60,000 nt of DNA from Cryptomeria japonica. Taxonomy: Eukaryota; Streptophyta; Pinopsida; Cupressales; Cupressaceae. The position numbers and the translations under genes were made by a program. This document shows, piece by piece, positions 20,738 to 31,718 of this stretch (within the stretch, counting starts at the first letter, position 1; each line of letters begins with the position of its first letter). The DNA lies in the NCBI RefSeq assembly GCF_030272615.1, contig NC_081407.1:380765179-380825178 (forward strand), read 5' to 3'. The notes below the pieces were generated by a model, which saw nothing but the letters and a program-made list of their open reading frames with translations, did not search any database and was not told the origin of the DNA.

Positions 20738-22224
20738 TGTAGTCACATAAATCTGTCCACTTAATTAAATGAATACTTAGTATTTATTTGATTATTTAAC
20801 CATCAATTAATGAATTAATTAAATTAATATTTAATTAATTAATCTTAACCCTCTTCTCCAATTAATTAAATAAATTATTCAATTTATTTGATTTAATTCA
20901 CTTAACCAAATTCATACCATTAATTAAATAAATAAATCATATTTGTTTAATTAAATCTTCTCTCACATTTAAATAAATTAATATTTATTTAAATCCCCCA
21001 AAATCCCACCTCTCACATTTAAATAAATTAATATTTATTTAAATCCCCCAAAATCCCACCTCTCACATTTAAATAAATAAATCATTTATTTAAATCACCT
21101 TTATCCTCCACCCACTTGTATTTTCCTACAAAAGCAAGTTGCACAATTATTTTAAATAAATAATTTATTTAAATCACCTTTATCCTCCACCCACTTGTAT
21201 TTTCCTATAAAAGCAAGTTGCACAACTATTTTAAATAAATTATTTATTTAAAATCCTATTTATCCTCACCCACTTGAAACCTTTAATGGTTTCCCTTAAA
21301 GTATTCAAACTTGATGGCTTTAAAGTCTTCAAACTTGATGGCTTCCTTCTATAGTCTTCTTAAGACTTTAATGGTTTTCCTTAAAGTCTTCAAGCCTTTA
21401 ATGGTTTCCCTCAAAGTCTTCAAGCATTTTAATGTTTTATCTTCCTTTTTCTCATTTAAATAAATTAATATTTATTTGAATATTTATCCAAATACAACTT
21501 GCACACATTTATTGAAATAAATGAATTTTTATTTTAATAAAATCATATTTTCCCTCACCCACCAAATCCACTTGCAAAATCTAATCCCCTTCTAGATTCT
21601 TCTAACCCCTTCCTATTAACTTAATCCATCCCCTAATTATTGTCACATTCCTAAGCAAAATGGAGTCACTTCTCAAAGCCTAAAAGTCTTTGATAACCAT
21701 TAAAGGCTTTCAACCTTCAACCACTAAATGTCTCAAAGTCTTGGATAACCTTTGAAAGCTTCCAACCTTCAACCACTAAATGGCTCAAAATCTTTGATAA
21801 CCATTGAAGGCTTTCAACCTTCAACCACTTAATCCCCAAAGTCTCCAATAACCATTAATGGTTACCTCAAACCCTCCCACATGGTTAAAACATTTGTTTT
21901 GACTCAACCTCTACCCAACCCAAGGGTCTCATCAAGCCTTTAATGCTTTGACCATGATTATCTCTTAATCATTTGCACAAAGGTTTATCCTTGCATTAAC
22001 TCCTAATCCAGTGGGTAATCCTAATTTAGGCTTGACCCTTACCTTCTAGATAACCATGAGGTCTCCTCAGGCATTTAATGTCTCCAACCTCTTCTCTCAA
22101 CCCAATCTTATGTTGACACTTGTCACCATTTCATTGGTGCAAATTGTGCACATGGATCCACAACTTTCAAGCTTGACCCTTGATTAAACCTTTCAATCCT
22201 GGCCATCCATTGCTCCATTTTTCC

Positions 22225-22232
22225 TATAAATA
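22225..22232 (+). promoter_or_regulatory. TATA box of element B 5' LTR
   Basis: TATAAATA, positioned like that of A. The 3' LTR of B carries TATAAGTA at 36664-36671, so only the 5' promoter keeps the full box. Confidence 0.7.
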
Positions 22233-22437
22233 GAGCCCATTCCTTCATAATCCAGATCCTGAAAACTTGTATGCATTTAGGCTATAGACATTTTTAGAGA
22301 GCATTTAGCATAAGCAATCTAACATCTTATCATTTTTGGTTAAAATATATCATTTTAGCATCAATAGCATAGTATTTAGCTTTTCATTTCATATTTGAAG
22401 CTTAATATTGAATCTCAATCCTCCATAAGCATCCATA

Positions 22438-22623
22438 GTGCAAAAAGCTGCTGAGAGCTACACTATTTTGGAACTTGGAGAGGAGAGGAACAAGGGAGAA
22501 GGAACTAAGAGTATGTTAGGAGGTATTTGGAGATGCCTCATCATGATTGCTTTGATAGTTAAATATGCTTGCATGCTTGTAGTCTCTCTTTTGGTATGCC
22601 TTTTTAGATTAGTTTTCGATTGA
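22438..22623 (+). CDS. LTR small ORF, B family copy in 5' LTR
   Basis: 61 codons from a GTG, starting VQKAAESYTILELGEERNKG as read. The second half is hydrophobic (IALIVKYACMLVVSLLVCLF) and ends in RLVFD. An in-frame ATG (SMLGGIW) lies close to the position of the internal ATG of the A/C family. Protein-level similarity to A/C persists in the last 15 codons despite third-base changes (ctc/ctt, agg/aga, ttt/ttc). Either a tiny membrane peptide or a conserved RNA element; start unresolved. Confidence 0.4.
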   Translation: MQKAAESYTILELGEERNKGEGTKSMLGGIWRCLIMIALIVKYACMLVVSLLVCLFRLVFD

Positions 22624-22698
22624 CTAACACTAATGTTTTGTGTGTTTTTGTGTTATTTGATCATAGACTAATCTTGTGCCATTTAGGAGGGCATCAAT

Positions 22699-22718
22699 TG
22701 GTGAACCCAACGTGAATC
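22699..22718 (+). other. Primer binding site of element B
   Basis: Same tRNA-Trp-type PBS as A with one mismatch (cccaacg for cccgacg). Confidence 0.8.
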
Positions 22719-24583
22719 CAAACACCACAACGATCAACTTTTTTTTTAAAAAAACCAATAACATATTTGAATGTTGAAAATGTCACACAGGTTGCGTTTT
22801 TGACACTGTTTTGGCGTGTTTGACATTATTTTGGCGCTATTCACCCCGTTTCAGTGCTTTTGCCTTCTCTTGTCTTTCCCTTTCTTTTAGTGTGTTTGTG
22901 TTAAATAGTGCCTCTATTCAAACGCAGACTAGCGCTATTGTAACAAAACGTTGTACAAATCACCTTGTAACCAAAAAAAAAAAAAAAAAAAAAAAATTAG
23001 GCTTGTAGAAGCCCACCAAATAGGCGGATTTTACTAACTATTTTTCTCTTTTGTGCAGACTTAAATTAGATTAAAAAGTAGATTTATATTTTTTACTAAC
23101 TTGTTTTTGAAGTTGGTTTTAAAAATGAATTCACTTTTTATTTTGGTTTAAAATTAACTTCACATTTCAAATTTGGGCTTTTAAAAAAGAATCACACATT
23201 TGTTTGGGGCTCTTAAAAAGAATTTCATTGTTCCAAGGTAAAAAGAACCACAAACTTATACAAAAACAACTTTATTTTTTTTGCAAGTTAGGAAACAAAC
23301 TTCGTTTTGGTGCTTAAAATCAACAAGGCAAATTTTATTTCTTGCATCAAGATAAAACTCACAATCCACACTTCCATTTTTGGTGCAAATAAAATTCACA
23401 ATCAACTTGTCTCATTTTTAAAGCAATTTTACTTCATGCAAACGTGTTTTTCATTAAGTTGACCAGGATTTTCAAATTCTAGTTTACTCAAACAATTGCC
23501 TTTGAAAATTAAAAAGAACACCATGATTGTTGGAGCAACATCTCCAAATAGTTAGATCACATTGCAATGATAGATTAAAAAGAACAAGTGTTTTTCGTGC
23601 TTGGCACACTTGTGCAAAGAGTTGGTCGAGTGGTCCTACTTCTAACACACACTATCCTCTCCCTTGGCTTTCATGGTCCTAGGTGCAAGAGAAAAGTGTT
23701 AGTAACACTCACATTTTATCTTTTTAAGAGAGGCCTGCCAAGGGATCGATACTCTTGGGAACGACCTCGAGCGGTAAATCCTTCGAGCCGCTATAGAAAT
23801 CAGGTGAGAGCGAAAGTTGTAGCCTTGGGTATAGCTGTTCCTACAGTGTAACTGGCCGAAAGGACAAATGGGCCCCACCACCAGTTACAAGGCTCTTAAG
23901 TGAGTCACTGCAGAATGAACTTATGTCCAAAAACATCGAACATGACTAAACACCTTTAAGTAGTAGCCCACCTGTTCTATTGATTGAGGATATTTGAGAT
24001 ATAATTTAGTGCAAGAGCATAGATGGTTTTGCTCCCAAGATACTCACCATACATATTTCCTTGAGTAGAAACATAGCTTTTTGAAAAGTCACTTGTGGCT
24101 TGATAAAAGTGGTGACTCCCCCATCATAGGGATCATCTATTTGCTATGCTCGTGCAAGACTTAGTATATCACATCCTTACCTGCCACGGCGGGATTCATA
24201 AGGTATGTAGTACCAAAGTCGAAGAAATATCAAGATGTGGGCTAAATTTATCACAACTGGCCATTTAACCTTAGGGATAAAAAGTGTTTGAAGTGTGTTC
24301 GTTTTACAGACCTAGTGCAAATTGAGCCGACTTCAGGCCTTGGAAATACACCTTAAAATAAATCTAAAGGAAGGGTCAAAAACAAGTCCAAGGACTGGGT
24401 TGATCTAGACCCATACTCATTTGTGCCTTTGAGGCTACAATTTTGTGTTTGGGTGCTTGCTTTGTTTTCTTGTCAAAGAAAAATCAGAAAATCAATCCCA
24501 AAAACAAAGTATTCATCCAACATCTGTCAACACAACCAAAAATACCAAAAACAAAGTGCAAACAACATAGAGTCACAACTTTT
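22719..24583 (+). other. Untranslated leader of element B
   Basis: No credible ORF. Contains an A-run at about 22974-22997, the hairpin at 23000-23013, and the conserved block 23580-24210 with donor-like CAG|GTGAG (23801-23808) and AAG|GTATGT (24200-24208). Confidence 0.7.
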
Positions 24584-24967
24584 ATGACCATTCTTCACAT
24601 CTTGCAAAAGAAGAAGTGTCATCAGAATATCAACTTGAAAAGGAGACCATTGAGCTCAAAGGCTTTGATCAAAAGGAGGAAATTCTTCTATATCAATCGA
24701 CAAATCTTTGTCTCCCATAGAGTCTTTTTACATCGCATGCGTCTATACCTTCAAAGTAAAACAAACGAGTTTGATTCAAAATCATTGAACCGCAGAGCTT
24801 TTATGCAATATAGAGCTCTGAGTTATCACAAAAATCAAGGAGGAAAGATTAATCCCCACTTTTTCCCCAACATCTGCATCACCTACAACACAGCTCGAGA
24901 AATACCTACAACACCTGAAAGGGAAGAGGTAGAGTTTGTCCCATTTATAACCCAAAGTTTTTATTGA
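24584..24967 (+). CDS. Pre-gag ORF1 of element B, 127 aa, unknown function
   Basis: Intact. Starts MTILHILQKKKCHQNINLKR and ends PFITQSFY; the length equals that in A and C. Conserved core FVSHRVFLHRMRLYLQSKTN, NRRAFMQYRALSYHK and GGKINPHFFPNICITYN, then an acidic tail. The basic N-terminus suggests nucleic-acid binding, but no domain is recognised. Many of the differences from A in the last 50 codons are silent, which indicates selection on the protein. The frame is open upstream to 24443, but those residues are not shared with A. Confidence 0.72.
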   Translation: MTILHILQKKKCHQNINLKRRPLSSKALIKRRKFFYINRQIFVSHRVFLHRMRLYLQSKTNEFDSKSLNRRAFMQYRALSYHKNQGGKINPHFFPNICITYNTAREIPTTPEREEVEFVPFITQSFY

Positions 24968-25418
24968 AGTTGAAAAACAAAAACATCCATCATCTCACTC
25001 ATACATCATCACTTCATCATTAATCCATCCCAACTCTTAAAACATTAAGAGGTTCTTGTCCCAAGTTCTCTTTTAGATATTGCTTGAAATCAAACACATC
25101 ACATCACTTTTTAGATTGTTTCTACATCTAGGATAAGCTCATCCTAAGAGACACATCTACGCAGGTTAAAACTAGTTCATGAGTGAATCTTCTCATTGCT
25201 AGGTAGTCAAAATCTGTAACACATCTCAGATTTCTCTACACCTTATCACATCCAAACTTATCAAACAAACAAGCAATTCAAAGAAGGAATTTCGGTTACA
25301 TCTACCTTAAAGTGCTAGAGATCCCCATACAACACAAATCACCAACCATCAATCTTTCATTTCATCACCAACTCATCATCATCTTCAATCAACTTCAAAC
25401 ACAAAATTGCAAACAAAA
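24968..25418 (+). other. Spacer between ORF1 and gag, element B
   Basis: No ORF; C/A-rich and similar to the spacers of A and C. Confidence 0.6.
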
Positions 25419-26999
25419 ATGGCTCAAACCCGATCACAGTCGAGACAACGAGAAATAGAAAGAGAAGAAGAAGAAGAGAAAAATCTCAATGAATTTCAAG
25501 AAGCACTTGGAGGAAATGCAGATGACGAAAACCCAAGTACTCCCACTCCTGCAACAAAAGAAAGGGCTCAGCATAACCCTCTCTTTAACAGACTTTTTGA
25601 CGAAATACTCAGGAGCAATGCAGATGCTCACTTCTTAAGACTTGCTCAAGAAGGAGCCAAACTCCCCTCAGACTTTGATCTTGCCCAATTAGGACAAGCA
25701 TCAGAAAGACAAAGTCACCATGAGGAGGAAGGGCGTAGAGATCCCATCAGATATAACATCCCTCGAGGTAACCCACCACCTCCTCCTCCAAATGAAATGG
25801 AGATGTTGCGGCAACAAGTCGAGAATCTCGCCCAACAACTTCATAGTGGTGTCAAGATTAACCAATTCTCACTCAATGACATCTGTCCCTATCCTTTTGA
25901 TAGGAATCTTTATATGCCACCCTTTCCACGCGGGTTTGAAACACCCAAATTTGAAAAATATAGAGGAAAGGGGGATCCCCGTGATCATGTCCGAGAATTT
26001 CATTCCGCTTGTCTTGAAGTGGCATATGAAGACACCTACCTAATGCGCCTTTTTCCCCAAAGCTTGGGAGGAACAACCACATCATGGTTTTCCCGACTAC
26101 CAGGTGGCATTAGAACATTTGAGGAACTCATCCAGAAGTTCCTATCTCATTACTCTTATAACATTGAACACGACATCACCATGGCTGATCTATGCAATAC
26201 CAAACAAAAACCAGGTGAACTATTCTCAGTATTCCTGCAATGATGGTGCCAAATGTCTAGCAGACGTTCTCTTCAGTTACCTGAACGAGAACTAGTGGAA
26301 ATTTTCATTTCCAACTTAAACGAAGAAATGGAATTTCACTTGGATGTCAAAGACACAGACTCTTTTAACGATATGATCACCAAGGGTTTAAAATGTGAAA
26401 GGGCACTCATCAAGAAAGGACTCATCAAAATCTTTAATGAACCAAAAGATGGTCCTCGCCCGCGCTTCAATAGTGATAAACGAAACTTCTGGAACAAGAA
26501 CAAAAATATCGTCAACGATGGAGTTGTGGATGCTCGGACTATCCAAAATGCACAACCTGTGGTTCGATTTGCAAGACAAAATCCTCCACCTCAGAATAAC
26601 ACAAATGTTCCTTCCAATCAAGGTTGCATCACGTCTCATGATGAACCAAGACCTCGTCAGCAAAAACAAAAACGAACATACACTCCCTTAGGGGAACCCA
26701 TTGAAACAGTGTTGCGACATTTCCTCTCTCAAAATTTGGTCACTCTACCTAAGCTATCAAACTATGAGCCTCAAGTCAAACCAGCATGGTGGAGAGATAC
26801 TGAACACTGTGAATTCCATCAAGGAAGAGGACACAAGACAAGTAATTGTCACCGATTGAAAGATCTCATTCAGGATCTTATTGATCGAGGAGAAATTGAA
26901 ATTGAAGGACATGACCCAAAAACAACCAATAATGATCATCTGATGTTCAAAAATCCACTTCCATCACAAGATCAAAGGGATCCTTCCACTTCCAGATGA
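25419..26999 (+). pseudogene. gag: gag of element B, two in-frame TGA stops
   Basis: Starts MAQTRSQSRQ at 25419. Capsid precursor of about 526 codons in frame with pol. N-terminal acidic coil; NPLFNRLFDEILRSNADAHF; Pro-rich hinge; capsid core with DICPYPFDRNLYMPPFPRG and EVAYEDTYLMRLFPQSLGG; QKPGELFSVFLQ; LPERELVEIFISNLNEEM; and a CCHC-like knuckle CEFHQGRGHKTSNCH (about residue 464). TGA at 26241-26243 corresponds to CGA in C and is also TGA in A. TGA at 26997-26999 corresponds to an Arg codon (CGA) in A. Otherwise the frame is whole. No gag-specific stop: gag and pol share one frame. Confidence 0.9.
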
Positions 27000-29900
27000 G
27001 GCACTGATACCACTGATTATACGCAGGCTGCGTATAACTACACTGTAAATCACCTGTATGATGCCAGTGAACAAATTGCAACTATCACCTTCAAAAATCC
27101 CACCTCAAATTGCAATGTTGTTACACGTCGTGGCAAGGTCACCATAAAGGCAGCTCCACAAGGCACCACCTCCATCCCAAAGCAGTACAATCTTGTGGAA
27201 CAATTAGACAAAACCCCTGCACTTATATCCATTTTGGAGCTATTGCGCCTATCGCCATCTCATAAAACAATCTTGGATCAAGCACTCCAAGAGGCGTCAG
27301 TCCCTGCAAACCTGAATACGAACCAGTTTCAAGCCATGGTTGGAAATCTAAAGTCATCACCTTGTCTCACTTTTTCTGAAAGTGACAACTCTTCTTTCCA
27401 GCAACCTCATAATGCTTCGCTACACATTGAAGGCTTTATCAACCAACACAGGATCAAGCGAGTCTTGATAGATAATGGAGCAGGCCTAAACATTTGTACA
27501 CTACAGTTGGTCATAGCATTGGAATATGCAATAGAATCAGTGGATCCTCGCAAGAAGATCACCATCAAGGCCTATGATGATGCAGAGCGTTCATCCAAAG
27601 GAGCTGTGGTACTACCAATCCGAGTGGGCCTTGTGGTAAAGCACATCATCTGTCAGGTTCTGGACCTTCCTCTGCCATATAATCTATTATTAGGGAGACC
27701 TTGGATACATGCCATGCAAGCTGTTCCATCTACCTACCATCAATGTATCAAGTTCCCACATAACGGTGTAGAGATCACAATCCTGGGCGATGCAAATCCC
27801 TTTGCATTTTGCCATAATATCAGCCATCAACCAGAGATTACCGTTCCTAATAATAGAGAAGCCATTTCCTCCACATCATATATAAATCCCGCCTCTCTTG
27901 CCAGTTCAAACACCACTATACCGAAGCAAGAAAAGCTTAAGATGAAGATCGCAGAGGAAGGTCCTGGGGAATACAACTTGAGTCAACTCTTTTGTGTGGG
28001 ACAAATGCCCACTTCTCCTAGAACTCATGGTAAACCACAGCAGTTACTCCAGCAACCACTAAACATACCAGCATGTGCTTTGACACCTTTCGTTCTTGGA
28101 AAGAGTCAAGAGGAAGAAACACAAGATGAGGACCTGGCGGAATGGATCTATAAAGATCCCATCACCACTGACATACCGCGAGTTACACTTCCTACGGATC
28201 AGTATGGCAAAGGCCTTCTCATTATGCAAAGAATGGGATATGATGGTCAGAGTGCTTTGGGATACTGCAAACAAGGACGACACGAACCTCTGCTACCAGA
28301 ATTCAAGCCCAAAGGTAATACAGGCCTTGGCTTTGAAAAAGAGATCCTTCCTAAACTCAGATTCAAAGGAAAACCCAGCAAACCATTTTGCCCACCTACT
28401 GCAAAGAGGACACCTTTCATAATCAAAGCACCATCAAGCACTATCCCCACTGCCCCATCGAGGCTCACAACTCCACCATCTACAATACCAATCATCCCAC
28501 CAATAAAACTAGTAATCCCATTCGCAACAGCCATTACATCCATAGTACCATTAGCAGCAGCAACTGTATCAGAATCCGCAGCAGCATCTATGGTACCAGC
28601 AGTTCCTGCAGAAGCCATTGAGTCAACACTGCCGATACTTCCTGTGCCAGATTCTTTTATCCCCATCAAATTTCCTGTAGCACCGATCACTACAAAGGTA
28701 CATCAACCAATCACACCTGTCGTGTTTAATTCTAAAGACATCCCAGTATGGTATAGCAATCAGATGCTGAAAAGTGATTCAGAGACCGACTCACATGAGT
28801 GGGAATTTGATTCTGTACAGCTTAATACTTCAGATGAGGAAGACACATCACCACCTCCACCACGCAAAGACATCCCTGTTTACGGAGAAGCACAGATAAA
28901 GACCACTTGGGTTCCTGAGCTGGAAACATCTTCCACAGACCCTAAGTCTCATCCTACGCCTGATTCTGACAGGGAAAGTACCATCAACGACCTTCACCAC
29001 ACTGTCTTGACCCTCACTGATACCTCTAACGAACTTAATCTAGTCGATGAAGTAATGCCCATTGTCCACCCTGAACTCATCGAATGGAACCAACCAAATC
29101 CCCCATGTCTTGATTTCTTCCAAAACGATGAGGCTATCATTGACTTTTTGGAATTAAGGGATAACCTACCAAGCGGGGATCACAAAGCTGGATTCGCCAT
29201 TGAACTTAATAGCGCAGCATACTTCGGGGCGGATGCCAAACCTTTCAGCTGCAAAAATATAACAATAAAACATGGATCTTTCAGTGAAAACCACACTGTG
29301 GCACTGTTTGATCCGACAAAAGTAAAAAGAAAGAGCGTATCCAACGGTGAAAACCTCTCTGAGGCGCCTGAGGATGAAGGGTTTGACATTCTCCCTGCTA
29401 GTACACAACAGGAACGATCCATGATTCTTATCGAGGAAACCAATGAATACAATGTGGGGACTCCTGAAAATCCTCATATCATACATCTGGCATCTCTTCT
29501 CACTCCAGAGGAACAACCTAAATTTATAGAGTTCTTCCAGAAGCGTCAGATCAACTTCGCATGGTCATATGCAGACATGCCTGGGCTTGATCCTGATTTA
29601 GTCATGCATCACCTCACCATAGCAGAAGGAGCCAAACCTGTCAAGCAGAAGCTTCGTAAGATGCATCCCCAGATTGCAGTGCTAGTCAAAACAGAACTCA
29701 AGAAACTCCTGGATGTTGGTTTCATTAGACCAATTGATTATGCAGAATGGATCTCCAATATTGTGCCTGTCGGCAAACCAAAAGGGGGCATCCGCATTTG
29801 TACTGACTTCAGAGATCTAAATAAGGCCTGTCCTAAGGATGATTTCCCCCTACCAAATATTGACATCATAGTGGATCTAACAGCAGGACATGCCATGCTT

Positions 29901-31718
29901 TCACTCATGGATGGCTTTTCAGGATACAATCAAATAAAGATCACACCAGAGGACCAACATAAGACAGCCTTCACATGTCCATGGGGCACATATTGCTGGA
30001 ATGTAATGCCTTTCAGTCTAAAGAATGCAGGAGCAACCTATCAAAGAGCAATGACCACCATCTTCCATGACATGATGCATACCATGATGGAAGATTATGT
30101 TGATGACTTACTAGCAAAATCACTCACTAGAGAAGGGCATCTCCACATCTTAGATAAAATCTTTGATAGACTGGAACAATACCATGTTCGACTCAACCCA
30201 AAGAAATGTGTCTTTGGAGTAACCTCCGGGAAGCTTCTAGGATACATTGTCTCAAGCAAAGGTATTGAGGTCGACCCAGCAAAGGTAAAAGCAATAATGG
30301 ACATGCCACCTCCAAAGAATATCAGTCAGCTAAGGACATTACAAGGACGGCTTCAATCCATCCGAAGATTCATTGCACAATTGGCTGATAAGTGTCACCC
30401 ATTTACACATCTGCTACACAAGAACATCCGCTTTCAGTGGGATGCTCGATGCCAGCAAGCATTTCAGACACTTAAAGACTATCTCATGAATCCACCATTG
30501 CTGATGCCACCAGATCCAAGTAGACCATTGTTACTCTATATCTCGGCAACAAGTACAGCATTGGGTGTACTACTGGCACAACATAATGCAGAAGGCAAAG
30601 AATGTGCTATATACTACATCTCTCACACACTGGTTGGCTATGAACTCAATTACACACCTATTGAGCGAGCTTGCCTAGCAGTAATCTTAGCAGCCACTAA
30701 ACTGAGGCACTATCTGTTAACACACAAGGTACAACTCATTGCAAAGATTGATCCACTCAAGTATTTACTTAACAAAGCAGCATTGACAGGCCGCTTGGCC
30801 AAATGGGTGATGATTCTAAGTGAATTTGACATTGAGTACATGGACCGTAAAGCTATCAAAGGTCAAGTTATTGCAGATCAGTTGGCCGATGCGCCACTCA
30901 CAGGTGATCATCCTCTTATTTCCAATTTTCCAGATGAAGAGATATTCATGATCACAATAGCACAACCATGGAAACTATATTTTGATGGGTTATACACTAG
31001 GCACGGCTCGGGGGCAGGCATTCTGTTTATCACACCTCAAGGTGATAGCATCCTGAAGTCTTACAGGCTCACATTTCCATGCACAAACAACATAGCAGAG
31101 TATGAGGCCTTGATCACAGGACTCAAGTTAACAATACAGTGGAAATTACAAGAACTACAAGTATATGGCGACTCCCAACTAGTCATTCGACAAGCAACAG
31201 ATGAATATCAAACCAAGGATGATAAACTCATGCCATATAAGCAAATGGTGGACACTCTAAAGACATCATTTACTACTATCACTTTTGAGCAAATACCAAG
31301 AGATCAGAATCGAGCTGCTAACGCTATGGCTACCATCGCATCTCTCCTAGATCTTCCACAAAATTCAACACGCTACGAGTTCTTGGTAGAACAGCTTTGG
31401 ATCCCCGCTTATGATATCCCTGAATCTGAAATGATATGTCGCCTTGTTGGTTCTGAATCCCCATGGTACGGTGAGTTCTACACCTATCTTCACGATCATA
31501 CCCTTCCTCCCAACCAATCGAATAACCAACGAAAAACCTTCATTCGCCAAACTGCTCGATATACCATTATTGCCGAAACCCTATACCGACGCGGTCTTGA
31601 TGGTACTCTCCTTCGATGTCTGGAACAAGGTGAGATAACAAAAGCTTTGGAAGAGGTACATGAAGGAATTTGCAGGACTCATTCAAGTGGTCCATCACTA
31701 GCCAAAAAAATCATGTGA
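27000..31718 (+). CDS. pol: pol polyprotein of element B: protease, G-patch, linker, RT, two RNase H
   Basis: Long open stretch of the gag-pol frame (the last 1507 codons before the stop at 31716 lie downstream of 27195). In order, with residues counted from the gag start: protease with LIDNGAG (Asp about 685) and LLLGRPWIH; G-patch-like YGKGLLIMQRMGYDGQSALG (about 930); Pro/Ala/Thr-rich linker with the acidic patch KSDSETDSHEWE and DEEDTSPPPP; RT with DFRDLNKACPKDDFPLPN and an intact YVDD (30096-30107); a degenerate RNase H (LLLYISATSTALG, lacking the usual Asp); and an archaeal-type RNase H with FDG, AEYEAL and YGDSQL but Asn instead of the fourth Asp (AAC at 31320). No intron is needed between protease and RT. 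The end is set by a TGA in place of CGC (A) or TGC (C). Confidence 0.92.
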   Translation, partial: GTDTTDYTQAAYNYTVNHLYDASEQIATITFKNPTSNCNVVTRRGKVTIKAAPQGTTSIPKQYNLVEQLDKTPALISILELLRLSPSHKTILDQALQEASVPANLNTNQFQAMVGNLKSSPCLTFSESDNSSFQQPHNASLHIEGFINQHRIKRVLIDNGAGLNICTLQLVIALEYAIESVDPRKKITIKAYDDAERSSKGAVVLPIRVGLVVKHIICQVLDLPLPYNLLLGRPWIHAMQAVPSTYHQCIKFPHNGVEITILGDANPFAFCHNISHQPEITVPNNREAISSTSYINPASLASSNTTIPKQEKLKMKIAEEGPGEYNLSQLFCVGQMPTSPRTHGKPQQLLQQPLNIPACALTPFVLGKSQEEETQDEDLAEWIYKDPITTDIPRVTLPTDQYGKGLLIMQRMGYDGQSALGYCKQGRHEPLLPEFKPKGNTGLGFEKEILPKLRFKGKPSKPFCPPTAKRTPFIIKAPSSTIPTAPSRLTTPPSTIPIIPPIKLVIPFATAITSIVPLAAATVSESAAASMVPAVPAEAIESTLPILPVPDSFIPIKFPVAPITTKVHQPITPVVFNSKDIPVWYSNQMLKSDSETDSHEWEFDSVQLNTSDEEDTSPPPPRKDIPVYGEAQIKTTWVPELETSSTDPKSHPTPDSDRESTINDLHHTVLTLTDTSNELNLVDEVMPIVHPELIEWNQPNPPCLDFFQNDEAIIDFLELRDNLPSGDHKAGFAIELNSAAYFGADAKPFSCKNITIKHGSFSENHTVALFDPTKVKRKSVSNGENLSEAPEDEGFDILPASTQQERSMILIEETNEYNVGTPENPHIIHLASLLTPEEQPKFIEFFQKRQINFAWSYADMPGLDPDLVMHHLTIAEGAKPVKQKLRKMHPQIAVLVKTELKKLLDVGFIRPIDYAEWISNIVPVGKPKGGIRICTDFRDLNKACPKDDFPLPNIDIIVDLTAGHAMLSLMDGFSGYNQIKITPEDQHKTAFTCPWGTYCWNVMPFSLKNAGATYQRAMTTIFHDMMHTMMEDYVDDLLAKSLTREGHLHILDKIFDRLEQYHVRLNPKKCVFGVTSGKLLGYIVSSKGIEVDPAKVKAIMDMPPPKNISQLRTLQGRLQSIRRFIAQLADKCHPFTHLLHKNIRFQWDARCQQAFQTLKDYLMNPPLLMPPDPSRPLLLYISATSTALGVLLAQHNAEGKECAIYYISHTLVGYELNYTPIERACLAVILAATKLRHYLLTHKVQLIAKIDPLKYLLNKAALTGRLAKWVMILSEFDIEYMDRKAIKGQVIADQLADAPLTGDHPLISNFPDEEIFMITIAQPWKLYFDGLYTRHGSGAGILFITPQGDSILKSYRLTFPCTNNIAEYEALITGLKLTIQWKLQELQVYGDSQLVIRQATDEYQTKDDKLMPYKQMVDTLKTSFTTITFEQIPRDQNRAANAMATIASLLDLPQNSTRYEFLVEQLWIPAYDIPESEMICRLVGSESPWYGEFYTYLHDHTLPPNQSNNQRKTFIRQTARYTIIAETLYRRGLDGTLLRCLEQGEITKALEEVHEGICRTHSSGPSLAKKIM

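Larger units (their letters stand above)
20738..22696 (+). repeat. 5' LTR of element B, 1959 bp
   Basis: TGTAGTCAC...GGGCATCA. AT-rich head with two tandem units of ctcacatttaaataaatta, then copies of aaagtcttc and aaccattaaagg; TATA box 22225, small ORF 22438-22623. Confidence 0.97.

Noticed and set aside
22974-22997. Poly-A run in B leader as a possible retroposed tail
   Set aside because: It lies between leader segments shared with A, with no target duplication; a slippage expansion is enough.
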